Shown piece by piece: positions 27,559 through 37,546 of a stretch of DNA of 50,846 bases. The DNA comes from Cryobacterium sp. (lineage in GTDB: Bacteria; Actinomycetota; Actinomycetes; Actinomycetales; Microbacteriaceae). The notes under the pieces were generated by a model that was not told the origin of the DNA, searched no databases, and worked only from the letters and a program-made list of their open reading frames with translations. Location of the stretch: assembly GCA_019639015.1 (NCBI GenBank), contig JAHBSS010000007.1:1-50846 (forward strand), read 5' to 3'. Positions within the stretch are counted from its first letter, which is position 1, and each line of letters opens with the position of its first letter. The translations under genes and the position numbers were made by a program.

Positions 27559-28701
27559 ATGCTACCGGGCACCGCGACAAGCCAAGTGAGCCTTGCCGCG
27601 GTTATGCCTAGTGGGCTTGAGGCGCTTCTGGGCAGGCCAAATTCTTTAGGCTTACCGCGCGTAAAACGAATGATCGTGTTCGTGGTTGATGGACTCGGCG
27701 CAAATACGATCCTTGAAAGATCTGGTCATGCGCGAACTCTCGCTGGGGCAATGACAAAGCGCAGTTTCGCGAGGAGCGTGTTTCCATCTACAACGTTGAG
27801 CGCACTGACAACAATCACAACGGGCAGGCAACCGGGCGAACACGGAATGATTGGATATGCCGAGTTTGATCCGGAACATGATCGAGTTGTGGTTCCGCTT
27901 TCCAACTGGAGTCCTCAAATGGACCCCGCTAAGTGGCAACCGCTTCGCACCATTTTCGAGCAGGCAACAGAGTTTGGTATTGCTAGTCATGCAATTGGGA
28001 TCGAACGATTCAGGAACAGTGGATTTACGGCGGCCTCCTTGCGAGGTGCCACATTTTGGGGAGCCGAAACGGTTGCTGGCAGAGTCCAGATAGCTCTCGA
28101 ACTACTCAACACGAATGAGCCAGTCTTGATTTATGTCTATGCGGCAGAGTTCGATCATGCTTTGCACGAGCAAGGTCGGCTCGCATCCAAATCAATGCAC
28201 GCGCTTGAAGAACTCGATGCGGGGATCACCAAGTTGATTGCTGGGCTCGGTCCAAGTGACGGGCTTATTGTCACGGCGGACCACGGAGCGGTGGATGTGC
28301 CAAAGGAATCACAAGTGCTTTTCGATCTGAACTCTCACCTCATTGATGGCATTAGACACGTAGCTGGGGAACCACGTGCACTCTCGCTATTTTTCGAACC
28401 GGATGCCTCGGCTGAATTACGAGCACAAACTCTGCAAAGTTGGAAAGCGATTGAGGGAGACCGCGCGTTGGTGTTTAGTCGTGAGGATGCGATTGCGGCC
28501 GGCTTGTTCGGGGCGGTAATTTCTGAACACGCGCGATCCAAGATCGGAGAGATTGTAGTTGCGGCTCGAAAGCAGATCGCCTACTACGATTCGCGCACAG
28601 CAACTGCGCAGTCGCTTTCAATGGTTGGGCACCATGGTTCTGTGTCCGTTGAAGAAACACGAGTGCCGCTGCTTCAATTTGGAGCATTTTCGCAATCGTG
28701 A
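27559..28701 (+). CDS. alkaline phosphatase superfamily protein (nucleotide pyrophosphatase / phosphodiesterase type)
   Basis: The 380-residue protein fits the type I phosphodiesterase/nucleotide pyrophosphatase domain. [14 protein letters not shown] holds the first metal-binding Asp, [20 protein letters not shown] has the nucleophile threonine, and [11 protein letters not shown] follows. [15 protein letters not shown] gives the second Asp/His pair, and [12 protein letters not shown] gives the AspHis motif. [18 protein letters not shown] near the end gives the last metal-binding histidine. No signal peptide is evident, so it may act in the cytoplasm. It is conserved between parC and sepH in many Actinobacteria. 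The substrate is unknown. The start is ATG 27559. Confidence 0.86.
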   Translation: MLPGTATSQVSLAAVMPSGLEALLGRPNSLGLPRVKRMIVFVVDGLGANTILERSGHARTLAGAMTKRSFARSVFPSTTLSALTTITTGRQPGEHGMIGYAEFDPEHDRVVVPLSNWSPQMDPAKWQPLRTIFEQATEFGIASHAIGIERFRNSGFTAASLRGATFWGAETVAGRVQIALELLNTNEPVLIYVYAAEFDHALHEQGRLASKSMHALEELDAGITKLIAGLGPSDGLIVTADHGAVDVPKESQVLFDLNSHLIDGIRHVAGEPRALSLFFEPDASAELRAQTLQSWKAIEGDRALVFSREDAIAAGLFGAVISEHARSKIGEIVVAARKQIAYYDSRTATAQSLSMVGHHGSVSVEETRVPLLQFGAFSQS

Positions 28702-28725
28702 ATTGCTAAATCAGTTTTGATTCTC

Positions 28726-29787
28726 TCAAGCGGGATCGTCGTCGGAACGCGCACCAAACACAATCTCATCCCAGCTGGGAACAGAGGCTCTGTTTCGCCT
28801 TGCGGACTTTGGGGGAGATTGGATGTCGGGCTCAGTTTCGAGTACCGGTTCTTCTTCAAAATCAACTTCATCAAGTGGCACTTCAACGAGTCGAATTCCG
28901 GGGCGCGTTGATTCTTCGAACGGAACCTCGTCAAGGTCCTCAAAGCTAGCAACCTCTCTCTCCCCCCTACGCTTTCTGAGGGCCTCAAGTAGGTCAGCAG
29001 TTTGGTTCGGTTTTTGCGGCTTTTCGTTTGGTTTCTGGGACGTCGACCCGATTCGTCCGTACGGCACTTTCTCCAATTGGGGTGCGGTGTCCATGTTGCG
29101 AGAATCCACTTGGGTTGAACTTGTTGATTTGAGGTCGGCTTCACTGAATGCACCGCTATCGAATCTCGACTCGTCAGGAGCGGAATCGCTACCGTCAACG
29201 GCGCGAAGTCTGGGAATTAGCGATCCAGAGAGATCGCCTTGCCTCGAAAGGTTTTCGGCATCACTATTCAAAGGTGAAAGCGCTTGCTTTCTTGGGTCAA
29301 AGCGCCATCTTGCATCGTGCTCGATCTCTGAGATCGAGAACGTCAGTTTTATGACCCATTGCCCTTGCTCTTCTTTCCAGCTTGCCCATCTTTCCTCTCT
29401 TGCCCCAAGTTGGTGCAAACGAAATTGGATGGCGGCGCCGAATGTTCCAGGTTGCTCGCCGAGTTCTGCTCCGAGCACAGTGTTTACCGCAACGGACTTG
29501 GCAGTGGTGATCACAAATTCACGTTCGGCCAGAACCGGGCCTTCAAATCTCTTGACATCCTCAATACTGATGCCGGTGGCGGAGGCTACTTCTTCGGCAG
29601 AAAGTCCTGCTCTGATCTTTGACTGAATTTCGCGTGGGGAAACTCGCGTTTGTACTCGAGGTTCACTGCCTGAACTTCGGAACGCGCTTCGCAATCCTTC
29701 GTCTACAGCAATCAGGTATCTTTCACCGTCGTCGGAAATAGCGACGAGTTTTCCTTCCTCGACCCCAATTACCCTCAGATCCTGCAT
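28726..29787 (-). CDS. sepH: septation protein SepH (DUF3071)
   Basis: SepH binds FtsZ and promotes its assembly at the division site in Actinobacteria. The N-terminal DUF3071 domain (about 1-170) has MQDLRVIGVEEGKLVAISDD and a helix-turn-helix-like part (SPREIQSKIRAGLSAEEVAS, then ISIEDVKRFEGPVLAERE), and TVLGAELGEQPG. An acidic, low-complexity C-terminal half follows with a short conserved end (NRASVPSWDEIVFGAR). Length is normal for Microbacteriaceae. A weak ribosome binding site (GGGAGA) precedes the ATG at 29787. The stop lies 24 bases from the convergent phosphodiesterase gene. The family call is confident. Confidence 0.92.
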   Translation of the reverse strand: MQDLRVIGVEEGKLVAISDDGERYLIAVDEGLRSAFRSSGSEPRVQTRVSPREIQSKIRAGLSAEEVASATGISIEDVKRFEGPVLAEREFVITTAKSVAVNTVLGAELGEQPGTFGAAIQFRLHQLGAREERWASWKEEQGQWVIKLTFSISEIEHDARWRFDPRKQALSPLNSDAENLSRQGDLSGSLIPRLRAVDGSDSAPDESRFDSGAFSEADLKSTSSTQVDSRNMDTAPQLEKVPYGRIGSTSQKPNEKPQKPNQTADLLEALRKRRGEREVASFEDLDEVPFEESTRPGIRLVEVPLDEVDFEEEPVLETEPDIQSPPKSARRNRASVPSWDEIVFGARSDDDPA

Positions 29788-29982
29788 GACTGTTTCTCCC
29801 AGGTCATAACGCTGCTCTTAGGGTGCCACTTCAGGTACCATTTGGCGGGGAATAACGCGGGCGTGCCGTAAGTTTTACACGTCAAAGAGGTGTTTGAGGC
29901 TACAGTTTGCTATTGCTCGGCAAATGTTGCAGACTACCCCCGCTGAATAAGCACAAATTCATTAGAAAAGAAGTGGATGGTA

Positions 29983-30276
29983 ATGGCAACCGACTACGAT
30001 GCACCGCGCAAGTCAGAAGATGACTCGGAGTCGATCGAAGCGTTAAAAGAACGCGTTCCGGACAAGATGTCCGGCGTTGTGGACGTTGATGACTCTGACA
30101 ATCCTGGTGGATATGAGTTGCCGGCGGAAATACTCACAGATGATGACATGAATGTCGTAGTTCTTCCGCCTCAGGCAGACGAGTTCACCTGCGTAAGTTG
30201 TTTCTTGGTAAAGCACCGTTCCCAAATTGATCACGAGGACAAGCTCGGGTTGATCTGTATCGAATGCGCTAGTTAG
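29983..30276 (+). CDS. DUF4193 family protein
   Basis: This 97-residue acidic protein begins ATDYDAPRKSEDDSESIE, continues with LKERVPDKMSGVVDVDD and ends with a zinc-ribbon-like part (FTCVSCFLVKHRSQ, LICIECAS) that has two CxxC knuckles. The family is nearly universal in Actinobacteria, where it lies between sepH and dut; its function is unknown. ATG 29983 is chosen by similarity to family N-termini; an ATG two codons upstream (29977) is equally possible. The 195-base gap before it holds no recognised gene, and no clear promoter was identified. It converges on DUF3093 with a nine-base gap. Confidence 0.9.
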   Translation: MATDYDAPRKSEDDSESIEALKERVPDKMSGVVDVDDSDNPGGYELPAEILTDDDMNVVVLPPQADEFTCVSCFLVKHRSQIDHEDKLGLICIECAS

Positions 30277-30285
30277 GCCGGCGGT

Positions 30286-30726
30286 CTATTTCGCGGTCAA
30301 GGCCCGGGCGAGTTCCTCCGGTCTGCGTGTCGATATCAACCAATAGGGTGTTGGATCGCTCGGGTCAGTAATCTCGATTTTGACCACCGGGTGAATCCAA
30401 CCCCGGATCAATAGCCAGGCTCGTGCGTCCAATTTTGTTCCTCGTTGAACTGTGGCTTCTGGCTCACGAAAAGAAGTGACGTTTCCTACAAATTCCCGGG
30501 GAAGTAATGCTTTGCCTGCTTTTAGCTCGGATTCGGAGACTTCAATTACAGCGGTTGAACCCAAAAGCAATCCGGCGATGACCAGAAAAAGTACCACCCC
30601 AATAATCAGCCCCGCTTCAACGTTGATTGGTAAGAACACCAACAAAGAAGCAGGAATCACAAGCGCTACAGCTACGAATATCCCCAACGAAGCCCATAGT
30701 CGCTCCCGATAAATTGCCATATACAT
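30286..30726 (-). CDS. DUF3093 family membrane protein
   Basis: The 146-residue protein has two membrane segments close together (about residues 12-33 and 38-60), then a soluble beta-rich part with the family blocks ALLPREFVGNV, ARAWLLIRGWIHPVVKIEI and STRRPEELARAL. DUF3093 is an actinobacterial family of unknown role that lies between DUF4193 and dut, as here. The start could be ATG 30726 or ATG 30720; neither has a clear ribosome binding site. It is divergent from dut with 44 bases between the starts. Confidence 0.88.
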   Translation of the reverse strand: MYMAIYRERLWASLGIFVAVALVIPASLLVFLPINVEAGLIIGVVLFLVIAGLLLGSTAVIEVSESELKAGKALLPREFVGNVTSFREPEATVQRGTKLDARAWLLIRGWIHPVVKIEITDPSDPTPYWLISTRRPEELARALTAK

Positions 30727-30770
30727 ATTCGATCAGACTTTGAGCCTTTCAAGTGCACTAGCCTCGTTGT

Positions 30771-31241
30771 GTGAGTAGGGAAGTTGAAGTCCTGTATGTC
30801 GGACAAAACGAGCCAGAATACGCAAACCCGGGCGACGCGGGAGCAGATTTGCGTTCTGCGGAAAACGTAAGTCTGGCCCCTGGTGAAAGAAAGACTATTG
30901 CTACAGGGCTATCAATCGCGCTTCCAGATGGGTTTGTTGCGTTCATCGTGCCGAGGAGCGGACTGGCTGCAAAACATGGGATCACGATTGTGAATAGTCC
31001 GGGTACGGTCGACGCCGGTTACCGAGGGGAAATCAAGATCACATTGCTAAATACCGACACGAACCAAAGTTTTGAGGTGTTAGAGGGCGATCGGATAGCG
31101 CAAATGGTGGTCATGCCTGTGCCGAAGGTTCGGTTTCTGCGAGTAGGCTCTCTTCCCGGTAGTCATCGTGGGTCAGCCGGGTTCGGATCGACGGGTGTTG
31201 GGGATATTACCAAGGGCGAAGATTTTAAGGCAGGTAAATGA
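30771..31241 (+). CDS. dut: dUTP diphosphatase
   Basis: The 156-residue trimeric dUTPase hydrolyses dUTP to dUMP, keeping uracil out of DNA and feeding thymidylate synthesis. All five family motifs are visible: DAGADLRSAE, PRSGLAAKHGI, the uridine-binding NSPGTVDAGYRGE, DRIAQMVVMP and the flexible C-terminal RGSAGFGSTG. The GTG start at 30771 is used. The DUF3710 gene begins one base after the stop, so dut, DUF3710 and DUF3159 form a tightly packed operon, the standard actinobacterial order. Confidence 0.96.
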   Translation: MSREVEVLYVGQNEPEYANPGDAGADLRSAENVSLAPGERKTIATGLSIALPDGFVAFIVPRSGLAAKHGITIVNSPGTVDAGYRGEIKITLLNTDTNQSFEVLEGDRIAQMVVMPVPKVRFLRVGSLPGSHRGSAGFGSTGVGDITKGEDFKAGK

Positions 31242-31242
31242 A

Positions 31243-31875
31243 TTGGCATTCGATGAAGACACAACCAAGATCGGCGGACCAGACGACTCCAAGTCAGCTC
31301 CACCCGACCGAGCGACAGCGGGGCCATTAGACGAAAGCGAAGCCAATACCGTTCGACCGTATGTCGACCTCGGCGGAATAAAGATCTTGCCAAGAGAGGG
31401 ATTGCAGCTTCGGCTTGAAGTCGAAGAAGGAAGCAAGCGAGTTGTTGCGGTTGGCTTGGACTATGTAGGTTCCAGTCTGCAAGTGCAACCGTTCGCTGCA
31501 CCAAGGACCACAGGGCTGTGGAATGAAATTAGGCAACAAATCGCGCAGCAAATCGCCAAGCAGGGTGGAAGCTCCAAAGAGGTTTCCGGACCGTTTGGGC
31601 CGGAGCTTGTGGCAGAGATTGCGGCGGCATCCCCCGGGCAGCCAAGTTCTGATAGGCGGGCTCGGTTCATTGGCGTTGATGGGCCTCGGTGGTTCTTGCG
31701 TGGCGTAATTGCAGGAGACGCAGTCGTTAATCCCGAAGCGGCAAAAAAGGTCGAGGACCTGTTCAGAAGCATTGTTGTAGTTCGGGGGAATGGGCCAATG
31801 CCTCCAAGGGATTTGATTCCAATTGTTGTACCGGCTGGTGCTACGGCCGGACCGGATGGTGCAAAGAGTGTCTGA
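31243..31875 (+). CDS. DUF3710 family protein
   Basis: The 210-residue protein fits the DUF3710 family: an acidic N-terminus, VRPYVDLGGIKILPREGLQL, VEEGSKRVVAVGLDYVGSSL, FAAPRTTGLWNEIRQQI, GPFGPELVAEIA and RARFIGVDGPRWFLRGVIAG, then FRSIVVVRGNGPMPPRDLIP. No membrane segment or enzyme motif is evident; the family role is unknown. TTG at 31243 is chosen as the start because it follows the dut stop by one base and gives the family N-terminus; a frame extension upstream would lie inside dut. Its 3' end overlaps DUF3159. Confidence 0.88.
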   Translation: MAFDEDTTKIGGPDDSKSAPPDRATAGPLDESEANTVRPYVDLGGIKILPREGLQLRLEVEEGSKRVVAVGLDYVGSSLQVQPFAAPRTTGLWNEIRQQIAQQIAKQGGSSKEVSGPFGPELVAEIAAASPGQPSSDRRARFIGVDGPRWFLRGVIAGDAVVNPEAAKKVEDLFRSIVVVRGNGPMPPRDLIPIVVPAGATAGPDGAKSV

Positions 31876-32575
31876 GCCCGAATCTTTTCGAGAAGCATTG
31901 GGCAATGCTGTCAGAAAGGCGGGAATTGCGAAGGTAGCGCCAGGGGAAGTCCCAACAGCGAAGTCCTTGCTTGCGGCCGTCGGTGGCGCACGTGGATTAG
32001 TGGAAGCGATCCTGCCAGGTCTTGGATTTCTCGTCACTTTTGCGATTACTCAAAAACTTCTACCCTCGGTAGTCGCGCCAGTAGCAGTGTCTCTGGTGTT
32101 CGTTGTTATTCGACTCCTTCGAAGGAGCAATCCGACTCAAGCAATTGCGGGGGTGTTTGGGGTTGCGCTCTCTGCTGGCTTGGCGCTTTGGACTGGTCGT
32201 GCGGAAGATAATTTCGTTCTCGGCTTGATTATTAACGTTTGCAGCGTTGCGGTGCTTCTTGCGAGCATCCTTGTTCGATGGCCACTGATCGGATTGATTG
32301 TCGGACTGCTAACGAACGAAATTACCGAATGGAAGAAGAGTCCAGCCAAGCGAAAGGTTCTAACTTTGGCTACTTGGCTATGGGTTGGTTTGTTTAGTTT
32401 GAGACTCATAGTTCAAGCCCCAATGTATTTTTCTGGCAAAGTGGAGCTCTTGGCTGCAACGAAATTGCTCATGGGTGTGCCTCTTTACGCCGCGATGCTT
32501 TGGGTCACTTGGTTGCTTATAACCTCGGTCTACCGAAAACTTCCAGAGCCAACGCAGTCGCCGCTTGGGCGCTAG
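31856..32575 (+). CDS. DUF3159 family membrane protein
   Basis: The 239-residue protein has about 25 N-terminal cytoplasmic residues with PTAKSLLAAVGGARGLVEA. Five or six membrane segments follow (about residues 50-67, 75-84, 97-115, 122-140 and 147-166 among them), with the family blocks LLRRSNPTQAIAGVFGVALS and VRWPLIGLIVGLLTNE in between, and DUF3159-type YRKLPEP at the end. Function is unknown. ATG 31856 is the chosen start and overlaps DUF3710 by 20 bases; GTG 31868 is another possibility. It ends the dut operon. Confidence 0.85.
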   Translation: MVQRVSEPESFREALGNAVRKAGIAKVAPGEVPTAKSLLAAVGGARGLVEAILPGLGFLVTFAITQKLLPSVVAPVAVSLVFVVIRLLRRSNPTQAIAGVFGVALSAGLALWTGRAEDNFVLGLIINVCSVAVLLASILVRWPLIGLIVGLLTNEITEWKKSPAKRKVLTLATWLWVGLFSLRLIVQAPMYFSGKVELLAATKLLMGVPLYAAMLWVTWLLITSVYRKLPEPTQSPLGR

Positions 32576-32614
32576 CGCTCGGCAACGACACAGGTCAGAT
32601 TGCAGCCATGAACG

Positions 32615-32623
32615 TGATACAAT
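32615..32623 (+). promoter_or_regulatory. putative extended -10 of acnA
   Basis: TGATACAAT combines an upstream TG with the hexamer TACAAT at 32618-32623 (five of six consensus bases). No good -35 element was found at the usual distance, which fits an extended -10 promoter. The expected start lies near 32630, inside the palindrome that follows. Confidence 0.55.
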
Positions 32624-32624
32624 T

Positions 32625-32642
32625 TATCTTGATGTCAAGATA
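32625..32642. promoter_or_regulatory. perfect 18-base palindrome at the acnA start region (operator)
   Basis: TATCTTGA at 32625-32632 and TCAAGATA at 32635-32642 are exact reverse complements around TG. The palindrome covers the expected transcription start of acnA and lies 27 bases upstream of the ATG. A dimeric repressor bound here would block transcription. MarR-family regulators of aconitase (such as TamR of Streptomyces) are one candidate type, but the binding protein is not known from the sequence. Confidence 0.7.
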
Positions 32643-32668
32643 GTTTCACCCGAAAATCAGGAGTCAAG

Positions 32669-35377
32669 ATGTCTTCAGTAAATAGCTTCGATGCCCAAAG
32701 CGAGCTTGAAGTGGATGGCGTTCGCTTTCGGGTTTGGCAGATTTCAAAGGTTGCCGGCCATGAACGCTTACCGTTCAGCCTAAAGGTCTTGCTCGAGAAC
32801 CAACTCCGCACGGAAGACGGAAAGAACGTCACCAAGACGCAAATTGAGGCACTAGGCAATTGGGATCCAACCGCCGAGCCTGACACTGAAATTCAGTTCA
32901 CTCCTGCTCGAGTGATCATGCAGGACTTCACCGGGGTTCCCTGCATTGTGGACCTTGCGACAATGCGTGAAGCGGTCCGCGAGTTAGGTGGAGATCCGAA
33001 AAAGATCAATCCATTGGCGCCAGCAGAGATGGTTATTGATCATTCAGTTATCGCTGACTTATTCGGTCAAGCGGATGCGTTCGAGCGAAACGTGGAAATT
33101 GAATACGAGCGAAATGGCGAGCGGTACCAGTTTCTTCGCTGGGGGCAAGGTGCGTTCGATGATTTCAAAGTAGTTCCGCCCGGAACTGGAATCGTGCACC
33201 AAGTGAACATCGAATACCTCGCGAGGGTGACCATGACTCGGGAAGTGGATGGTGTGCTTAGCGCGTATCCGGACACTCTCGTTGGCACGGATTCGCACAC
33301 GACCATGGTCAATGGACTTGGAGTGCTCGGTTGGGGAGTCGGTGGGATTGAAGCCGAGGCCGCAATGCTGGGGCAACCGGTTTCTATGCTCATTCCAAAG
33401 GTCGTCGGCTTCAAGCTACGCGGTACCATCCCGAATGGCGTGACTGCGACGGATGTTGTGCTCACGATTACCGAAATGCTCCGTAAGCATGGCGTTGTCG
33501 GCAAGTTTGTCGAGTTCTACGGTGAAGGAGTCGCGCAAGTCCCGCTCGCGAATCGGGCAACCATTGGCAACATGAGCCCCGAATTCGGATCGACTGCTGC
33601 AATGTTCCCAATCGACCAAATTACCTTGGACTACTTAAGGCTTACCGGTCGAAGTGAACAGCAAATTCGCCTTGTTGAAGCGTATTCAAAGTTGCAGGGG
33701 CTATGGCATGATCCCTCAATCGAGCCGGTTTTCAGCGAATACCTCGAACTTGATCTCGGCTCGGTCGTGCCGTCGATAGCCGGTCCAAAGCGACCTCAAG
33801 ACCGTATTTTGCTATCGGACTCAAAACATCGATTTGAGGAGGATCTCCCTAAATACATATCGGGTTCGGTTTCAAACCCAGCAGGGGTGAAAACCGCCGA
33901 TGGCCGCGAATTTTCAGTCGACAATGGCTCAGTTGCGATTGCCGCCATTACTTCGTGCACGAACACTTCAAACCCGTCGGTCATGCTAGCCGCGGGGCTC
34001 TTGGCTCGCAATGCGGTCAAGAAGGGGCTGAAAACTAAACCTTGGGTGAAAACAACCCTCGCGCCGGGTTCAAAAGTCGTAACTGATTACTACGAGAAAG
34101 CTGGACTAAATGAGCCCCTCGAACAGCTCGGATTCTATTTGGTAGGTTACGGATGCACGACTTGTATCGGTAATTCCGGCCCGCTTGAGGATGAGATTTC
34201 GAAGGCAGTAAACACGAATGACTTAGCGGTCACGGCTGTGCTTTCAGGAAACCGAAACTTTGAAGGTCGAATCAATCCAGACGTAAAAATGAACTACTTG
34301 GCGAGCCCGCCGCTCGTGGTTGCTTATGCTTTGGCTGGCACAATGGATTTTGATTTTGATTCTGAACCGTTGGGGCAAGATAGCACCGGCGAAAACGTGT
34401 ATTTGAAGGATATTTGGCCAACGGCATCCGAAGTTCAAACCGAAATCGATAACTCGATTGATAGCTCAATGTTTACCAAAGAGTACGCGAGCGTATTTGA
34501 GGGGGATGACAGGTGGAGGTCGCTCCCAACTCCAGACGGTGACACGTTCGCATGGGATTCCTCTTCAACTTATGTTCGCAGACCACCGTATCTTGATGGG
34601 ATGACGCTTGAACCAGATGCGGTGAGCGACATTTCTGGAGCAAGGGTGCTTGCCACTTTGGGTGACTCTGTCACAACGGACCACATCAGTCCGGCGGGTA
34701 GCATCAAGGCTGACAGCCCCGCCGGACGATACCTAACAGAGCACGGCATTGATCGCAAAGATTTCAATTCTTACGGATCAAGACGTGGCAATCATGAAGT
34801 GATGATTCGCGGAACATTTGCGAATATTCGACTTCGAAATCAGTTGCTAAGCGCGAGTGGTGACGGTGCGGGAATTGAAGGCGGCTACACAAGAGACTTC
34901 ACTCAAACGGATGGCCCTCAAGCATTCATTTATGACGCGTCACAGAATTACCAAGGTTTGGGAATCCCGCTTGTGATCTTGGCAGGTAAAGAGTACGGAT
35001 CGGGGTCGAGTCGAGACTGGGCCGCGAAAGGTACAAGTCTTCTAGGGGTGCAAGCTGTAATTGCTGAAAGCTTCGAGCGGATTCACCGGTCCAACTTGAT
35101 CGGAATGGGCGTAATCCCATTGCAATTCCCTGTCGGTCAAAGCTGGGCTTCGCTTGGACTCGACGGTACAGAGCAAATCTCAATCAAAGGAATTGATTCC
35201 CTCAATTCAGGAGTGACTCCAAAGACAGTCCATGTCGTTGCTGAACCAACGGCACATTCTCCGGCAGGAAAGCAGACCGTTGAGTTCGATGCAGTTGTGC
35301 GGATCGATACGCCCGGTGAGGCGGATTACTACCGTAATGGTGGAATCCTGCAATTCGTGCTTCGATCGCTGGTTTAG
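32669..35377 (+). CDS. acnA: aconitate hydratase A
   Basis: The 902-residue iron-sulfur enzyme interconverts citrate and isocitrate. The three cluster cysteines are in [13 protein letters not shown] and [12 protein letters not shown]. Other family blocks are [20 protein letters not shown], the swivelling domain with [25 protein letters not shown], and [15 protein letters not shown] near the C-terminus. Length fits the AcnA/IRP type. Its promoter region carries a perfect palindrome over the predicted start, so it is probably under a dedicated repressor. The next gene lies on the opposite strand, so acnA is probably monocistronic. The ribosome binding site AGGAG is eight bases upstream. Confidence 0.96.
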   Translation: MSSVNSFDAQSELEVDGVRFRVWQISKVAGHERLPFSLKVLLENQLRTEDGKNVTKTQIEALGNWDPTAEPDTEIQFTPARVIMQDFTGVPCIVDLATMREAVRELGGDPKKINPLAPAEMVIDHSVIADLFGQADAFERNVEIEYERNGERYQFLRWGQGAFDDFKVVPPGTGIVHQVNIEYLARVTMTREVDGVLSAYPDTLVGTDSHTTMVNGLGVLGWGVGGIEAEAAMLGQPVSMLIPKVVGFKLRGTIPNGVTATDVVLTITEMLRKHGVVGKFVEFYGEGVAQVPLANRATIGNMSPEFGSTAAMFPIDQITLDYLRLTGRSEQQIRLVEAYSKLQGLWHDPSIEPVFSEYLELDLGSVVPSIAGPKRPQDRILLSDSKHRFEEDLPKYISGSVSNPAGVKTADGREFSVDNGSVAIAAITSCTNTSNPSVMLAAGLLARNAVKKGLKTKPWVKTTLAPGSKVVTDYYEKAGLNEPLEQLGFYLVGYGCTTCIGNSGPLEDEISKAVNTNDLAVTAVLSGNRNFEGRINPDVKMNYLASPPLVVAYALAGTMDFDFDSEPLGQDSTGENVYLKDIWPTASEVQTEIDNSIDSSMFTKEYASVFEGDDRWRSLPTPDGDTFAWDSSSTYVRRPPYLDGMTLEPDAVSDISGARVLATLGDSVTTDHISPAGSIKADSPAGRYLTEHGIDRKDFNSYGSRRGNHEVMIRGTFANIRLRNQLLSASGDGAGIEGGYTRDFTQTDGPQAFIYDASQNYQGLGIPLVILAGKEYGSGSSRDWAAKGTSLLGVQAVIAESFERIHRSNLIGMGVIPLQFPVGQSWASLGLDGTEQISIKGIDSLNSGVTPKTVHVVAEPTAHSPAGKQTVEFDAVVRIDTPGEADYYRNGGILQFVLRSLV

Positions 35378-35421
35378 CTACCCGCGGAACACACGGGCTC
35401 GGTTGGACGCGCACCGACCGA

Positions 35422-37545
35422 TTACTTGGCTCCGAGGATGGGCGGATGATGGAACGTGTCTTTGAATACGCGTTCAGAGGCACCAACTCTGTCGAGGTAT
35501 GGGGTAGCGCCTCCCATTTGGAATGGCCAGCCAGCTCCCAACACCATGCACAAGTCGATGTCTTCTGCAGCTTCAACAACGTGTTCGTCTAGCATCCGAT
35601 GAATTTCGTCAGCGAGACCGTCTTCGACTCGAGAAAGAATCTCTTCTGACGAAACGCCCGGTTTCGAGCTCTTGAACAATTCGAGGGCTTTCTTATCAAA
35701 ACCGGTGATTTTGCCTTTGCCATCACGATCAAAAATCTTCCCGTGTTCAGCTAAGCGATGAAGGCTTGCACCGTCGTAGTACCGATCAGGGAATGCGCTG
35801 TGGTGCGTGTCGAGCACGTGAGCCGCCACGGGCAACCCGACCATTTCAAGGAGCTCAAACGGTGTCATTGGCAGTCCGAATGGTTTGATCGATGAGTTAA
35901 CAATCTCGAACGATGTGCCCTCGTCTAGTGCCCGCATTGCCTCGCCAAGCAACCTCGCAAGGATGCGGTTGACGACGAAACCAGGAGTATCCGAAGTGAT
36001 GACCGCGTTCTTCTTGAGGGCCGCGGCTGTAACCATTGCGGTACTGAGGGTCGCCTCGTCGGTGTGCTTGCTCTTCACTACCTCGATGAGCGGCATAACA
36101 GCTACCGGGTTGAAGAAGTGGAATCCCACGAGTCGCTCCGGATGCTTAAGCTTGGCTCCGATTTGTGCAACATTCAGTGAAGACGTGTTGGTTGCAAGGA
36201 CTGCGCCCTCGGCCAAGTGTGGCTCGACCTCAGCGAACACGTTTTGCTTAACTTCTAAGTCTTCAAATACCGCCTCTATCACCCAATCGCAATCGGCAAA
36301 GTCGGCCTTGTTTGTCGTTCCCGAGACCAAAGCAATCAACCGATTCGATTCATCGTGGTCGATGCGGCCCTTAGCTAGAAGCGAACCGATTTCGGAACGG
36401 ATATAGTCAAGACCCTTATCGACTCGAGCTTGATCCAAGTCAGTTATTACCACTGGCACTCTAAGTCGCCTCAAGAACAATAATGCGAACTGGCTCGCCA
36501 TGAGCCCTGCACCAATTACGCCAACCTTTGTGATTGGTTTTGCTAAGGCTTTGTCTGGAGCTCCGGCAGGATGTTTCGCTCGCTTTTGAACGAGGTTGAA
36601 CGCGTAAATACTTGCCTTGAATTGTTCACCGGTAATTAGGTCGGCAAGTGCTTCATCTTCGGCGGCAAATCCAGTTGCCTTATCCGTGTTCTTGGCCGCT
36701 GACAGCAGTTCCAGTGCACGGTATGGTGACTTTGCGACGGTTCCAATTCGGCTTTCAAGCATCTTGCGGGCAATCCCAATCGCAAGATCCCATTTCACTG
36801 CTCGTTCGATTTTGCCGGGCTCGTTCTTTCGCTTCACCTTAATACGACCAGAAACAACGCCGTCTGCCCACCGGATCGAATCCTCAAGAAAATTCGCTGG
36901 CCCGAACATTGCATCCGCAATGCCAAGGTCTAAGACATCTTCGGCCTTCAAAGTTCGGTTGTTTTTGAGTGGGTTTTCAACAATCACCTTGAGCGCATTT
37001 TCAATACCGATGAGGTTGGGAAGCAACCAGGCGCCGCCCCATCCTGGGATTATTCCGAGGAACACTTCCGGTAGAGCTAGCGCCGGAATTGAACTGTCAA
37101 CTGTGCGGTAGTGGGCGTTCAAAGCAATCTCAACACCGCCACCGAGAGCCAGTCCGTTTATGAACACAAATGACGGGACACCCAGTTCGGAAACAGAACT
37201 GAGCACGGCGTGCCCTTGCTGCGCGAGCAGCTTTGCCATCTCGCGACTCGGTATCTCGCCTGCTTTGGTTAGGTCGGCACCGGCTGCAAGAATGTACTGT
37301 TTTCCTGTGACCGCAACCGCATGAATCTCACCGGCTTTTGCGCGGGTCTTCAAGTTGGCTAGCGTCTCACCGTATTCCTTCATCGTCGCGGGGCCAAGTG
37401 TGTTCGGGCGATTGTGGTCGCGACCGTTGTCGAGAGTGACTAGGGCGAGAACTTTGCCATCCGATATAGGCACATCTCTAACGTATGAGTGGGTGACAAC
37501 TTCGTCGGCACTCAACTCAATTAGCGATTCATACTTGTCGGCCAT
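35422..37545 (-). CDS. fadB: multifunctional beta-oxidation protein (enoyl-CoA hydratase / 3-hydroxyacyl-CoA dehydrogenase)
   Basis: The 707-residue protein has an N-terminal crotonase domain (about 1-230, with YILAAGADLTKA and LGIIPGWGGAW) and a C-terminal dehydrogenase (about 335-700). The latter starts with the NAD loop GVIGAGLMASQFALLF, then FHFFNPVAVMPLIEVV with the catalytic histidine, and TPGFVVNRILARLLGEA. It performs the second and third steps of fatty acid beta-oxidation. ATG 37545 is used because it follows the thiolase stop directly, with AAAGAAG as ribosome binding site; an upstream in-frame start would overlap the thiolase gene. fadA and fadB are clearly co-transcribed. The acyl-CoA synthetase and dehydrogenase steps are not in the window. 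Confidence 0.93.
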   Translation of the reverse strand: MADKYESLIELSADEVVTHSYVRDVPISDGKVLALVTLDNGRDHNRPNTLGPATMKEYGETLANLKTRAKAGEIHAVAVTGKQYILAAGADLTKAGEIPSREMAKLLAQQGHAVLSSVSELGVPSFVFINGLALGGGVEIALNAHYRTVDSSIPALALPEVFLGIIPGWGGAWLLPNLIGIENALKVIVENPLKNNRTLKAEDVLDLGIADAMFGPANFLEDSIRWADGVVSGRIKVKRKNEPGKIERAVKWDLAIGIARKMLESRIGTVAKSPYRALELLSAAKNTDKATGFAAEDEALADLITGEQFKASIYAFNLVQKRAKHPAGAPDKALAKPITKVGVIGAGLMASQFALLFLRRLRVPVVITDLDQARVDKGLDYIRSEIGSLLAKGRIDHDESNRLIALVSGTTNKADFADCDWVIEAVFEDLEVKQNVFAEVEPHLAEGAVLATNTSSLNVAQIGAKLKHPERLVGFHFFNPVAVMPLIEVVKSKHTDEATLSTAMVTAAALKKNAVITSDTPGFVVNRILARLLGEAMRALDEGTSFEIVNSSIKPFGLPMTPFELLEMVGLPVAAHVLDTHHSAFPDRYYDGASLHRLAEHGKIFDRDGKGKITGFDKKALELFKSSKPGVSSEEILSRVEDGLADEIHRMLDEHVVEAAEDIDLCMVLGAGWPFQMGGATPYLDRVGASERVFKDTFHHPPILGAK

Positions 37546-37546
37546 T

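Noticed and set aside
28823..29626. Long open frame antisense to sepH
   Set aside because: Composition is a mirror of the sepH codons; sepH on the minus strand has a clear family match.
31327..32037. Long open frame antisense to DUF3710 and DUF3159
   Set aside because: It overlaps two recognised family genes on the plus strand, and its product has no coherent domain or membrane pattern.
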